Source: Rhea pennata
Taxonomy: Eukaryota > Chordata > Aves > Rheiformes > Rheidae
NCBI RefSeq assembly: GCF_028389875.1
Contig: NC_084682.1
Coordinates: 2,552,001 to 2,616,000 of the forward strand
DNA length: 64,000 nucleotides
Direction of reading: 5' to 3'
Every line of letters starts with the position of its first letter. Positions within the stretch are counted from its first letter, which is position 1. Under the pieces are notes generated by a model. The model saw only the letters and a list, made by a program, of their open reading frames with translations. It had not been told where the DNA came from and did not search any database. The translations under genes were made by a program, and so were the position numbers. Shown here piece after piece: positions 47,690-58,379 of the stretch.

Positions 47690-48350
47690 ACCAGTTTTGG
47701 CACCGAGGAGCCGCCCCAGGAGAGCCGCGAGCAAACGTCGGGAAAAGCCTCGGAGCCGCCGCCGCCGGCCGCCCGCCCGCCGCGGGATTTCCGGGCTCCG
47801 TCGCGGCTCAAGGTCCCGCCGGGGCCGGCGCTTTGCGTAGCCCGGGGCCCCGGGAGACGTTTCCGCTCCCGCCCCGGGAGCTCCCGGCACCTCGGGGCGC
47901 CCCACGATCGCCGAGGGAAGCAGAAGTCGGTTTTTAAGCACCGGCACGCGTGTCCCCGCCGGAGCCGCGGCTCGGCGCCCGGCCGCCGCTGCCGCCTCCT
48001 GCCTCCGCGGCCGAGACCCCTCCGGCGAAGCCCGAGATCCGCCCCGACGGCTCGGCACGGCGCCGCCTGCGCCCGCAGCCGCCTTTAACGAATCCGAGAA
48101 AAATTATGAAGTACCATAAAGCCACAAGTATCATAAAAAGTATAATAAAATTGAGAAAAGCTATTAAGTTATAAATACAACCAATACATGCAACATCACT
48201 CAGATGGCCGAGACCAGCCATAAAATAAAGTCATTTTAAAGCTCCGTTGCACAGGTTACCCAGTCCCCGAAGTCACCAGCCGGCCCGGACGGGGCTCTGC
48301 ACCGCCGCCCCTCGCTCACCCCGTCCCTAAGCCCCCGCAGAAACGCTCGT
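47690..48350. promoter_or_regulatory. CpG island (47.69-48.09 kb) with AT-rich gap and shoulder
   Basis: Dense CpG to 48,090, then an abrupt AT-rich stretch at 48,095-48,240 rich in ATAAA and AAGTAT, then a weaker CpG shoulder to 48,350. Confidence 0.7.
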
Positions 48351-48539
48351 CAGAGCTGGCTCACCGCGTGGGAATGGCACAGAGCAAGAGGGTTTGGTGG
48401 ATAAGGAAAGAAAAAGAAACAAAAATAACCCCCAAGCCCCCCAAAGCCAGGGATTTGGAAACTCCACGCTCGCCCACGAGGTGAAAACGTTAAATGAAGC
48501 CATGAAGCTTCACTCACCGAGCTCCCGACCACCGCGAAA

Positions 48540-48865
48540 CAACTTCTCGTCCTTATTTACTCCAAAAGTCCTGTACGTTATGAATATTCATTGGAATAAT
48601 TAAAAACACCATTCGCAGCCCATTATGTTTAGTGTTTGCCCAATAAAAACAAACAAGTTAATGATGATGTGCAATAGGGGAATTTAACGCTATTTCACCT
48701 ATATACGAGCTAAAAGTTGAGCTTCCCCTTTCAGCCTAGTCAATTTACTGAAAATAAGTAACCGCCGTAAAAATATCCGGTGGGCTGTAAGTCAGAGGTA
48801 CAGGCCTCGATATATTTGTCTCCTGTCCTTTTTTTGCTGAATTTCTCTTTTCATTTTTGGCTACA
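48540..48865. promoter_or_regulatory. repeat-free block, probable conserved element
   Basis: Contains TGAATATTCATTGGAATAATTA-type sequence (in parts), CCCATTATGTTTAG, GCCCAATAAAAAC, GTTAATGATGATGTGC and CCTCGATATATTTG. ATTCATTGG and GCCCAATA resemble CCAAT and HOX-type sites. The even composition and lack of repeats suggest strong constraint. Confidence 0.4.
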
Positions 48866-48866
48866 G

Positions 48867-48957
48867 CATTAGAGAAAAATCAAGGCGTGATTTTTTTTTT
48901 TCCTCCAAGAATCATTAAGGCGATGGATAGCGCGACGGCTTCGCGGAGAGAGGGCAG
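48867..48957 (+). other. candidate 91-bp exon
   Basis: An acceptor TTTTTGGCTACAG ends at 48,866 and a donor GGGCAG|GTAAGA begins at 48,958. The enclosed 91 bases include ATG at 48,923, which opens a frame MDSATASRREGR running into the donor. A non-coding exon is equally possible. A run of 10 or more T lies inside, which is unusual for a coding exon. RNA-seq junction reads would decide. Confidence 0.2.
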
Positions 48958-49069
48958 GTAAGACGGGGAAAACAGCCTGAGAAACCTCGTTACGACCCAA
49001 AGGTCGTTAGAAAACACATTTACCTAAGGCTGTACCCCAGCGAGAAAACCTCTTAAAGAAAACTGTAAT

Positions 49070-49560
49070 TCATGCACGCGCGTTTCCCCGGGAAAAGGGG
49101 GCCGAGAGCGCCGGAGGCGGCGTCACGAGCTCCCCTGGAAGGTGCTGCCGAAGCCGGAGGCTTTTCTCGCATATTAATGCTGTTTCACGAAGATATAACA
49201 GCAAACTATTAGCTGTTATATCCACAAATACACACCCAACCGGCACGGAAAGGACCGGCACAAATCAGGAAAGTTTACGAGGAGAACTTGCGTTAATTTT
49301 ACCCTTTATAGGCCCTAAACCTCAGCTGCTGCGTCACCGGCCGCCGCTCGGCTCCAAAGGGGTTTTTAGCAGGCGGGGAGCGGCCGCGCAGCCCCTGCCG
49401 GGACCGACGGCCTCTTCCGCGCGCCGCCGCTGCGGGAAGGCGCCGCCGGCGGCACCGGCACCGGCACCGGCGCGACGGGCTGCTTCCGAGCCGCGGCCCC
49501 TGCGCCGCCCGCCTCCGTCGCGTTCAGCTTGAACGCCGAGCAAAAGCAGGCACCGCCGGG
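49070..49560. promoter_or_regulatory. two CpG-rich patches
   Basis: Patches at 49,070-49,160 and 49,330-49,560, separated by an AT-rich stretch with AGCTGTTATATCC. The second carries three perfect CACCGG units (about 49,455-49,475), similar to the GGCACC repeat in the island at 45.1 kb. Confidence 0.6.
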
Positions 49561-49619
49561 TCAGAAAAACATCGCGGAGCAAAATGTCCAGCTGCAAGGG
49601 AAAGTGATATTAAAGATAC

Positions 49620-49840
49620 AAAGCTGGGGAAAAATTTAAAAAAGGCAGAGAGAAAGATGGGGGAAAAACCGCATGCACCAGCACAGGGCTTATATATAGT
49701 CTCGCACTGATTAAACAGAATCGACTTGGCTACAGACTTGCGCTTGGTCCCAAGCATTAGAGAAATGTTATTTGCAGAATTGCCTGAAGTTTTATTTAAT
49801 GCAATAAAAGCCCATTTCAGATGAGAATTAGTCCCGAGAC
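49620..49840. promoter_or_regulatory. repeat-free AT-rich block, HOX/CDX-type motif
   Basis: Carries CTGATTAAACAG, ATTAGAGAAATG and TTTATTTAATGCAATAAAAGCC. The last contains GCAATAAAAG, a posterior-HOX/CDX-type site. It is probably enhancer-like. TATATATAG at 49,690 could serve as a TATA box but has no clear start site. Confidence 0.35.
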
Positions 49841-50110
49841 AGACGACCGCGAAGGGCCCTCCGCGGTGTACCGGGGGCTCGAAACACGCGGCGGCGGGAA
49901 GCCGGGAAGGGGCTGGGCGGGCGCTCGGGGTCCTCCCGCCGCAGGGGCACGAGACGAGCGGCCGGGAGAGGGTCCCGGCTAACACCCGCGTTAACGGCGC
50001 TCCGCAGCCCACCCCGGCGAAGGAGCTGTCCCGGCAGCGGAGCTCTACCGCGTGCCCAGCCTGCGCCTCGGCGGAGCGAGGCCGTTTGCTGAACTGCTCC
50101 GGGAGCAGAA
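49840..50110. promoter_or_regulatory. CpG island
   Basis: About 270 bases of dense CpG. Frames are open on the minus strand across this and the next block, without a recognisable domain. Confidence 0.65.
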
Positions 50111-50199
50111 ACTAAAAGCAAACCCGCAAGCACCCCCGGCCACAGAAGAGCAAAGGAAAAAATAAAATCACAGGTATTACCTCTTTTTGGGGGCCTTTG

Positions 50200-50440
50200 C
50201 AGAAACATCTTCTGTTAACAGTACTATCAGCATTTAAATAAGAAATTTTCTATTAATGGAGTCGCTATCATCCTTTAATAAGAAACTATTTCCAGGGTTC
50301 CCTCCAGCCTTAACCAAAAGGGGCTGCTGTTAATTTTATATATATAAACGTCCACTGGTTTTCTGTTTATTCCCTCCCAATTCTTTGCACCTTTTTAATG
50401 AAGTAAGGCAGCTCAGCGAAAACGAAGGCGAAGAGCAGGA
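50200..50440. promoter_or_regulatory. AT-rich block between islands
   Basis: GCATTTAAATAAG, TCTATTAATGGAG, ATCCTTTAATAAG and GTTAATTTTATATATAAACG. It shows the same homeodomain-type composition as the other inter-island blocks. Confidence 0.35.
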
Positions 50441-50489
50441 GCTGGGCTCGCAGGAGGTGCCTCCGATCTGCCCTGTGAAACGCTGCGGG

Positions 50490-50840
50490 GAAAGAAGCCC
50501 AGCAGCCCTCAGCCGGCGCAGAGGGGCCCGCTGCAAGGCCAAGAGCAACCGCCTGCCGCGGTGTTCGCGGCCCCCGGCGACGCTCGGGGCGCGGGGAGGA
50601 CGAGGCAAAGCGCCTGCAAAGCACCAGGTCCCGCGGGGAAGGGTGACGCGGGGCCCCGCGCCGCTCCGGCACGCTCAGGCTCCACCAGAAGCGATTTTCT
50701 GTTGTCTTCTGCACCTGCAAATTCACCTGCACGAACAAAACCGGGTTCGGGAGAGGAGGAACAGCGGCTTCGGGCGCACGGCGTGCCGAGGGGCGTTTGC
50801 GAAACCAAACGTTGTCAAACCCGTAAATACGCACGGGGAA
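50490..50840. promoter_or_regulatory. CpG island
   Basis: About 350 bases of dense CpG. No exon recognised. Confidence 0.7.
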
Positions 50841-51129
50841 TAAAATACTGCCCAACAAATCCCTGCCGTTTTATCAGCTTCCCTGCGCTTTCACTTAGTT
50901 CCCACAAACCAAGAATCAGATGGAAAACAGAAAACTGACAATTATTCTACAACTCCCTTTTTCAAATAAAATGACTTTTTACTTCTTGAATTAAGCTGTG
51001 AACGTGAGCACCAGTGCATTTCAGGTACTAATAGAAATTCTTTGCCTCTTTTTTTTTTTAAAACACGGGCTGAGCACACACTCAAACACTGAATAACAGC
51101 AAAAAAGGTTGTCCTTAAAATCACACGCA

Positions 51130-51400
51130 AAAGGGCAAGGGGCGATTCGAAAGCAGCACCTCCGGGCCCAAAATCGCGTCCACCCCGGCCCGGGCTCCGG
51201 CGCTGCCGGGGTGCTCGTGCTCCTGTGCTTCTCCCCGCCCGCGGCCCGTCGCAGGGAGCCTCGTCTGCCCGCCGTGCCCGGCCCTCGCCGCCGCTCGCCT
51301 TCCGGCGGAGCCGGCGCGGGAGCCGGGAGCAGCCCCTTCCCGCGGCCCCGCGCCCAGGAGCGGAGCTGCACCGGCGCCCGCCGCGGAGCCGGGGGGACAG
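51130..51400. promoter_or_regulatory. CpG island
   Basis: About 270 bases of dense CpG, ending directly at the AT-rich motif cluster that follows. Confidence 0.7.
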
Positions 51401-51403
51401 CAC

Positions 51404-51500
51404 ATATTAAAGGTGTTAATGAGCACCTTATTTAAGCAGAGTATCACACGTGGAGCATTAATCACCTTGCAGTAAAAGCGTAATTAAGGAGTCACTCTGC
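51404..51500. promoter_or_regulatory. AT-rich motif cluster with paired AGGTG/CACCT sites
   Basis: AAGGTG at 51,410 and CACCTT at 51,424-51,429 form an exact 6-bp inverted repeat eight bases apart. A second TTAAT...CACCTT follows (51,457-51,468), so the pair TTAAT-CACCTT is also a direct repeat. T-box half sites (AGGTGT) and ZEB/SNAI sites (CACCT) share this core. ZEB-family proteins are known to use two spaced CACCT elements. An E-box/CACGTG-like ACACGTGG lies between them. Confidence 0.4.
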
Positions 51501-51589
51501 CTTCTGGGGAAGGCTCGCTCGGAAGCTGGGGGAAAACGGTCTCTTTATTAACACAAATTATTTTATTTGGCTAAAGGTAATAATTCTAA

Positions 51590-52130
51590 GTGGGGTCAAC
51601 GGGACTCATGCGCGAGCAACGCTCTCGCCCGGCCGGCGTTTCCACGGCGACCGAGCGGCTTCGCTCGCGGTCCGCGGTCCGGCACCGGCGCTGCGAGAAG
51701 CGGCGTCGCGGCGGGCACGGCCGCGGGGGCCCTGCAGAAAACCCCGTTTCGGCCCCGATTCGGCAGCGGGGACGGCAGCGCCACGCCGGCTCCAGCTCCG
51801 GGGGCTTTTCCCGGCAGTCCCCGCCGCACCGCGGAGCCACCAGCAAAGCCCAGGAAAACGCTGCCGGACGCTCCGCGGCTCCCGCCGAGCCGCTGCGGCC
51901 GTAGGGGGGTCTCAGCCGCGGCGGGTCGCCTCCCCGCCAGCATCCGTTACGAACCGGGAACGGCCTATTTAAAAATACGTCCGATTTGCTAAAAGCAGAG
52001 GAGTAAGCGCCCCGAGCAGGGCGCGCGGCCCCTTCCCGGCGCGTGGCCGGGCCCGCGGAGCCTGCCAGCACCGCGCCGGGACTCGCCGGGCGCCGGGATT
52101 TCGGCGGGCGCGGGAAGCCAAAGCCGGGCC
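51590..52130. promoter_or_regulatory. CpG island
   Basis: About 540 bases of dense CpG. Both strands are open for more than 100 codons with low-complexity output. No exon recognised. Confidence 0.75.
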
Positions 52131-52139
52131 CTACTCAGT

Positions 52140-52360
52140 CGCCGATGCTAACTCTCTTTGTCATTCTCTCCCAATTGGTCTGCTGTACATTTTGGAGTTT
52201 AGTTGCACCTTGTTCTTCATTTAAACGTCACCGCGCACATATATATTCTCATTCCTTAGTAAATTTGAGAAAAATTTGACATTAATGTAGATTATCTTTA
52301 GATTTTTGTAATCAACACAACCGAACTGTCTTTGGCCTAAATATTTCTCCTTATCCTATA
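52140..52360. promoter_or_regulatory. repeat-free AT-rich block, probable conserved element
   Basis: Includes CCCAATTGGTCTG, TTCATTTAAACGTCACC, GACATTAATGTAG, TTGTAATCAACAC and CCTAAATATTTCTCC. The abrupt composition change on both sides and the absence of repeats suggest a retained regulatory element. Confidence 0.4.
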
Positions 52361-52364
52361 AATC

Positions 52365-53110
52365 CGCGCGGTCCCTCGGAGCCGCCTCTCCCCGACGGAG
52401 GGTTTCTCGCGCGCCCGCCCCGGGGCCCTGCAACGAGCCGCCGCGGGGGGCGAGCTGCGTCATGCAACCCGCGGCACCCGAGCGCGCTCCTGGGCGCCCG
52501 CGCCGCCGCGCGGCCCTCCCGCCTTTGGGCTTTCGGTTCGGTTCTTGATGACGTTTCTCAGGATCTGCGGGAACCTCCCGAAAGCAAATCCCGTGTGCAG
52601 GGGCGCTGCGGGGCCGGGGCGCCCGCCGAAGCCACGCAAGCCCCCGCGGGGCCGCCGAGGGCCGACCCCACGCCCACCACGGCTGGCAACCCTGGGGTCG
52701 GATTTACCCAGAGAAAGGATAAAAGCGGGCGGCAGAGGGAAAGCGCTCGGCCGCCCTGCAGCGCCGCGGGGACCCCTCGCAGGGGCCGCGTCCAGCTCCC
52801 AGCGCCCCGATTCGGAGCTATTCAATATATTGACGCACAAGTGGAAGCTGTTGCTGGAGCCGCAGCCCGGGTGTCTGCACTGGAAATCCCAGGTCTGGCT
52901 GGAAAAGACGGAAGAGGAGGGGAAGGAAAAACAAAAACCCCAATGCACAAAGCTGCAAGCTCCTACCTGGCCCTTAAGGGGAGGCTCGTGGCACAGATAT
53001 CCCCCGCTCGCTACCGACAGCGAGAAATAAGTCAGTCTAGGAAATTCCGGGGTGCTCCGGGGCCGTGCGTGTCCGGGGCGAGGGAGCCGCTCGTTTCTGC
53101 AAGAGGAGAC
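52365..53110. promoter_or_regulatory. CpG island with less GC-rich right half
   Basis: The densest part is 52,365-52,830. From 52,830 to 53,110 CpG is moderate. Frames of about 190-220 codons are open on both strands without a domain. Confidence 0.7.
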
Positions 53111-53329
53111 TGCGGCCAAATGAGACGGGAAGGAAAGGAGAAGGGAAAAGCAGCAAGGAAAAGATAAAAAAAATCAAGGTGCACTCGGAAAGTGTATTAG
53201 AAGCAAATTTGGGCTCCGGCGCGGGGCGAGAATTAGCCGTAATTAACTCCAGCGCCTGGCGCATCCGCCCGGCTTAGCCTTGCCAGCTGTGGGGCGAGCG
53301 CGGCGCCCGGCCGCCGACCTTGGGGGCTC

Positions 53330-53645
53330 TTTTTTGGAATTTTACCCTTTAACCTTGAAAATTAACCTAAACCACAGGCTGCTGCACACATGACTTACTA
53401 AAATAAATTGCATCCTTAATTACGAGCACCCTCCGCTCTCCGGCGCTCCAGGCCACGCCGGATCAGCAGACACCTCCCCCTTCTAATGAGCAGTTATTGA
53501 ACACGCGAACAACAATCAACACTAATTAAATACTCAGCGGCTGAGAGGAGACAGTGTTTATCCAAAAAACGCAAGAAGAGGGGCACACATCTTGTTTTCT
53601 ATAATTAGTTAACAATATTCCCCAGGCAGTCTCGGAAATCGAACT
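53330..53645. promoter_or_regulatory. AT-rich block between islands, probable conserved element
   Basis: TTTTACCCTTTAACC, CATCCTTAATTACGAGC, TCTAATGAGCAG, CAATCAACACTAATTAAATAC and CTATAATTAGTTAAC. It is among the richest inter-island blocks in TAATTA cores. Confidence 0.4.
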
Positions 53646-53689
53646 CGGATTTATTCACATCTGTTTCGTGCACACGGGTGGAAGACACC

Positions 53690-54560
53690 CCGCTTCGGTA
53701 ACCCCAGAGCCTTACCGCAGCGCTCGGCCGGGGCCGCAGGCCGCGCTCGCCCCGCGCCGCGGCGGGACGCAGGACGCCGTCCCGGGCGAGCGCCGCGCCG
53801 CTTGGAGCAGCCCCCGACCAGGAACCGGGGGCAAAGCCCGGCTGGTGCACGTGAGCGTAGCGCAGGGACGGGGGAAGCCGCGCGACGCCGGCGGAAGCAC
53901 TAATTGCTGGAGAACCTCAGGAAATCCTGCCTCGCTCCGAGCCCTTACGCCCACCCCGGCTGTGCAGCCACGTGGACTCAGGGCACCGCGGCACCCGCGC
54001 CGACCCGGGGCACCGCGGCACCCGTGCCGACCCGGCACGGCCTCCAAACCAGCACCCAATTTCTAAGCTGAAAGCCCTCGTTCCCGTGGCCGGGGCGCAA
54101 AGGGAGGGCGCTTGGGTCTCGCAGACGCCCCCGCCACCTCCGGACCCCGTCGCCAGCGGGCAGCAGCCGCTCGTTCCCGCCGCAGCCCCCGCCAGCCCCA
54201 TCCAGCGGTCAATACCCGAGCGCAGGGCGAGCGCCACCAGCCCGATCAATAGGCAGCAGCCGCTGCCGAGGGCCCTGCTGGGCGCTGCCCTGCGGCTCGC
54301 GCGCCTCGGTCGAACACAAACCCCGCTTAACGCGCCCGTAGCCAGCGCAAAACCAAGGCCAAATGGCCGGGAGCAAGCAGGGCCATCAGAAAACCTTTAA
54401 CACCTTGACGGCGCCAGCAACGCCGGCAAAAGGCAAGCGCGGCAACTCGAGGCTGGGCATCGCCTCGACGGGCGGGCGCTTGCTGCAGCACATCCGTCTC
54501 CCCCGCTGCCACGTTTCATCCGTTGCCTCCGACACCGCTAACGATGTACAAGCTGCAGGA
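53690..54560. promoter_or_regulatory. large CpG island
   Basis: About 870 bases of dense CpG holding a 27-bp tandem duplication. Frames of 110-200 codons are open on both strands. The one at 54,363-54,953 extends beyond the island but has no recognisable domain. Confidence 0.75.
53981..54034. repeat. 27-bp tandem duplication
   Basis: Two adjacent 27-base copies starting GGGCACCGCGG (53,981 and 54,008) differ by one base. In the plus-strand frame they give GHRGTRADP twice. Recent duplication or slippage. Confidence 0.95.
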
Positions 54561-55670
54561 ACAGAATACACTGGAAAAAACAGATTAAACTTGAGGCTGG
54601 CTGCGTGGCGGCTTGGGGCTCCGCGTCCTGCACGCGAGAGGTCCTTGCCGGGTACCGTCTCTTTGTCCGGAGGTTTCGGTTACTTCGATCCTCCAGGGAG
54701 AAAGCTCGCTGCAAAACAGCATTTGACTTGTCTTGGCAAGTTTGGAGGTTACAGTAAGTGGCAAGTGATACTTTCAGGGCACTTTCCATCTGAGGGATCT
54801 CAGACCACTTTTATTAAGACCAAGAGTTATTCAGTGCTGCACACCTATGAGACAGGGAAGGATTATTACCCTCCTTTCACGGACGGGACTCACAGGCGGG
54901 GAGACGGGGGACAAACGTGGAGCGCCTTGCCCAAGGTAACACAACAGAGCTAGAAACTTCCTGGACCACCTCATTCCTGAGCAAAAGACCTGTTTCAAGA
55001 GTAAATTAAAGGCCTGAAATCTAATGCTCATTCACAGCCCTCCACTTTAAATAAAACCTGGTGAGCAGGGAAGAGGCAACATCTCTACACGGCAAGCAGC
55101 AGACCCGCGCCTGGACTTGAAGCTGGTTGTTGGAGAAAACGTTTCCTTTCTCTCCCCTTTAGAGCCTCAGTCCAGCCAGAGCTGCTTTCCACCCGCCGAA
55201 GGCCGAGCAACGGCACTCTGCAGGGAACCTAAAGCATCCCAGATTCTCCCCTTTTCCTCCCTTTGCTCTTGCCCGAGGCCCACGTGCCGGTCTGCAGTTT
55301 GGACAGCAGCACAAGCCGGGAAGTTTGCAGCACGGACACTGCCCGGGCTTGCGGCTTCAGCATGACAGATTTCTATAATCGGGATTCAGAAATAAATACA
55401 TCGCCCTTGCATTCCACGGTGATAGATCCTAAATACCTACAATATTTCTGGTAGTAAACAATCTCCAAGACTCATTTCTTAGAGCAGCAGCAGATGGTCA
55501 AGAGCATTTCCTGAAATTGAATATTATAATGAATTTAGGATCAGAAAAATTTACATAATAATCTGTTTTAGATTCTGATAGTGAAGAAACCTATACAGAA
55601 ACTGCTTCTTTTCAGCTATTTGAATTAAAGTATAAATCTTCAAGTACTTTAATTATAAACAAACTCTTCT
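54560..55670. other. non-coding interval
   Basis: Mixed composition, with no recognisable exon, RNA gene or repeat. It becomes AT-rich from about 55,380 (ATTATAATGAATTTAGG, TTTAATTATAAAC). Confidence 0.5.
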
Positions 55671-55680
55671 CTCTTCCAGA
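55655..55680 (+). other. candidate splice acceptor followed by an open frame
   Basis: AACAAACTCTTCTCTCTTCCAG ends at 55,680 (quoted in part here: CTCTTCTCTCTTCCAG) with a branch-point-like TTAATTATAAAC upstream. The sequence after it opens with ATG at 55,684 and stays open to 55,887 (KEIEKLTTRYSSRPHVMLN at the start). No clear donor was found before the CpG island begins at about 55,770. It is a candidate terminal or alternative exon, or chance. Confidence 0.2.
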
Positions 55681-55769
55681 CCCATGAAAGAAATTGAAAA
55701 ATTAACTACCCGGTACAGCTCAAGGCCACATGTCATGCTTAATTCATCTATGAGTTTGCCTCCTGTGAC

Positions 55770-56350
55770 CCACGGACTGGGCTCGCCAAAGAGCGAGCGA
55801 CTGGAAGGAGGCAGCCAAGGGCCGCGCGTGGCGGGACTCAGACGGGGTCCGGCCGGGTGCGCTCGATTCCACTCGGAACTTAACTAATCCCGTCAGACCG
55901 CCCGTGGGCGTAAGGAAGAGCAAGATCCTGCACGCAGGCGTCCCCCCGCTCCCCGAGCCGCCCGCGGAGGAGAAGGGCTCTCACGCTGGCGCAGGGCAGG
56001 GTTTGGGCCACCTCTCCAGCCACCTGGGGAATCCCAAATCTCCTTAATACCCAGGGGCAGGGAGGAGCCTCCCGGCACCTGCGTTTCCTGCGACGCGCGG
56101 AGGAACCGCACACGGACAGAGCGGAGACCCGGAGCAACACGAGCAGCACAGCCAGGGGGACGAGGCAGCTCTGCCGAGGCGTTCCCAGGCCGTGGGAGTC
56201 CCGAGGTCCTTAGCAGCAGCAGGATGGCACCCGGGAGCTGGGAAGCCGGGCAGGACGTTGCCGTGAAAACCGCCAGGTGCAGACGGATGGAGAAGCGGGA
56301 GCGGCGGGGAGAGACGCTGCCTTCCTCCCAGGCGAGGCTGCCGCAACACA
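55770..56350. promoter_or_regulatory. CpG island
   Basis: About 580 bases of CpG-rich DNA. No exon recognised on either strand. Confidence 0.7.
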
Positions 56351-56399
56351 CGGGGAAATTTTATTTTAAATCCTACTCCTTTGAGATGCACTGGGCCTT

Positions 56400-57000
56400 T
56401 CCTTCTAGAAAAGCAAATATTTAGCCTAGATAAAAAACTCCGAGAGCCTATTCCCTAGGCAATACTAGTAACTAAAATAATCACATTCACTTTGCTGGTT
56501 TAATTTTATATTTCCATTCCTACCTTATCTTTTTTCTGCAAGCATCATTAAACCACACCATAACAAAAATACATGAACTGTTATTCTTTCAAGAAAAGCC
56601 ATAAACCACCTCAAAGCTTTTCAAGTTTATTCTTATCTCGTACATCTTCCTCTGGTTCTTTTTTTTCCCCTTCATGCATTTCAGGAAGGTAGTTTTCCCT
56701 AATGTTAAGAATAGTTGCATTGAAAATGAGATGCTGCCTCTGAAAAAACCCTCTGGAGGATTAAATAAGTAAAATATAGCCAGAAAATAAACTGGAACCT
56801 CATTAAAATAATTTTGCAAGAAGAAATCCTACTTTACAATAGGTTTTCAATATCACTTAGAAAATTCTTGGAGTCATATATACATGTTCTTAATTCAGGA
56901 CCTTCCATTAAAAAAGACATTACAGAGGAACTGAAAGGCCATTTAGTACCCTTGTTTATATAAAAATGCATATTAGGCACAGATGCAATCTAAAGCAAAA
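56400..57000. promoter_or_regulatory. AT-rich inter-island block
   Basis: ACTAGTAACTAAAATAATCAC, TGGTTTAATTTTATATTTCC and ATTAAATAAGTAAAATATAGCC (quoted in parts). It may hold conserved elements but is less motif-dense than the blocks at 52.1 or 53.4 kb. Confidence 0.3.
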
Positions 57001-57164
57001 GACCTGTGATATAGTTTGAATAAGCCCTGCCTTGCTGGAAGGTGCTAATGAGGCCAGGCAAAGCTGCGAACGCGCTGACAGACACCGCCGCCGCATTCAT
57101 TCTGCTGGGTAATGCAGATCTCACACATCCCCCCTCGCTTTTAACTCTTGTAATGCTTGCCAAC

Positions 57165-57200
57165 TCGCCTCCGGGATATCGATTCGCCTCCGGGATATCA
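57165..57200. repeat. 19-bp tandem duplication
   Basis: TCGCCTCCGGGATATC occurs at 57,165 and 57,184, a period of 19 bases, exact over 16 bases. Confidence 0.9.
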
Positions 57201-57269
57201 GGGGGGAAAACGCCGGGCAGGGGGGTTGTTTTAGTTTTTGGTTTGGCTTTTTCACGACTTGGCTCCATC

Positions 57270-57640
57270 CTCTGCGCGTAGGCACGGGGCGAGCGGGGCC
57301 ATCGGTACTCGCGCTCCAGGCACGACCCCCGGCGGAAAAGGGGGAACTTCCCTCGCTGCAACTAAACGACAGCAGCATCCAACGTCCGACACAGTCCCGT
57401 TTCTTAACCTAAGGCACGCTGCCCAGCACGCCCAAGGACGCGTCAGCACGCTCCAAGGCGCCCCGGGGGCCGCACAGCGCAGCGCGAGGCTGCCCCGGAG
57501 GAACGTGCGGCTCTTCCCGAGTCTCCAGCCCCGGCGAGTAAGGTCCTACGTGGAGGGGACCCTGCCGCGGCCGGGCTGAGCGCTGCTCTGCGACGGCGGG
57601 CGTCCAAGGGAACCGCTCCCAGCCTGCAGAGAGCCTCGGA
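57270..57640. promoter_or_regulatory. CpG island
   Basis: About 370 bases of CpG-rich DNA between AT-rich blocks. No exon recognised. Confidence 0.65.
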
Positions 57641-57719
57641 AACGGGGAGGAAAAGGCACGTTCACAGCCACAGCTTTCACACGGGGAAAAGCAGTTGCGG
57701 TTTTGGATGATGGAAAGAG

Positions 57720-57860
57720 GAGAGGAGAGAAAGCGTTATTTTACTATTCATTTGTTCCTGCAAAGAGAAGCATGCAGTGATTGCTCCCATAATTAATTAA
57801 ACATTGCAGTCATTCTAACGATTTATACAAACATTGCCGCAGAAAGGGCCCGCGGCAAAG
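57720..57860. promoter_or_regulatory. short repeat-free block, probable conserved element
   Basis: ACTATTCATTTGTTCC, AGCATGCAGTGATTGC, CATAATTAATTAAAC and ACAAACATTGCCGC. It carries SOX-like (CATTTGTT, ACATTG) and homeodomain-like (TAATTAATTA) sites within 140 bases. Confidence 0.35.
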
Positions 57861-58379
57861 CCTGCTGGGGAGGGCGTTCGGTGCTCTTTGCAGTAACACC
57901 CTGCCGGGATGCCGAAGCCCTCGAGTTTCAACATCCTTTACATTTTTTCTATCAATCTTCAAAAGACACCTTTAAAAAATTTTAAGGGGCGTTTGTACCA
58001 AACCGCAGCCCACATACCTTCCATGCTGCGCAAGTGGACTCAAAGCAAGACGCAATGGTGTCAGGGGACAGATCACAGCACTGGTGTGACGTACAGGACC
58101 AGATTTTCAGATCTTCAAAGAAAACAGCTGAGCTATCACTTACTAAGCAGATGAGAAACACTGCTGATGTGGCAGCTTCTAAAACAGGCCAGTAAAAAAA
58201 AAAGAAAAAGAAGAAGAAGAAGATTGGCAGGTTTAACTTTGCATCAATTCACAGCATATTGTTACATTTTAAAAGTATATAAAACTATTGATTACAAGCA
58301 AGTCAATTACTTTTGCCCATATTTAAAGTCCATGCAGCAGGCAAATAAGGAGTGATCACTAATACACGGACACCACGGC

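Noticed and set aside
57400-57430. miR-124-like 'aaggcacgc'
   Set aside because: Matches only the first nine bases of the mature miR-124 sequence. The following bases differ and no opposing arm was seen.
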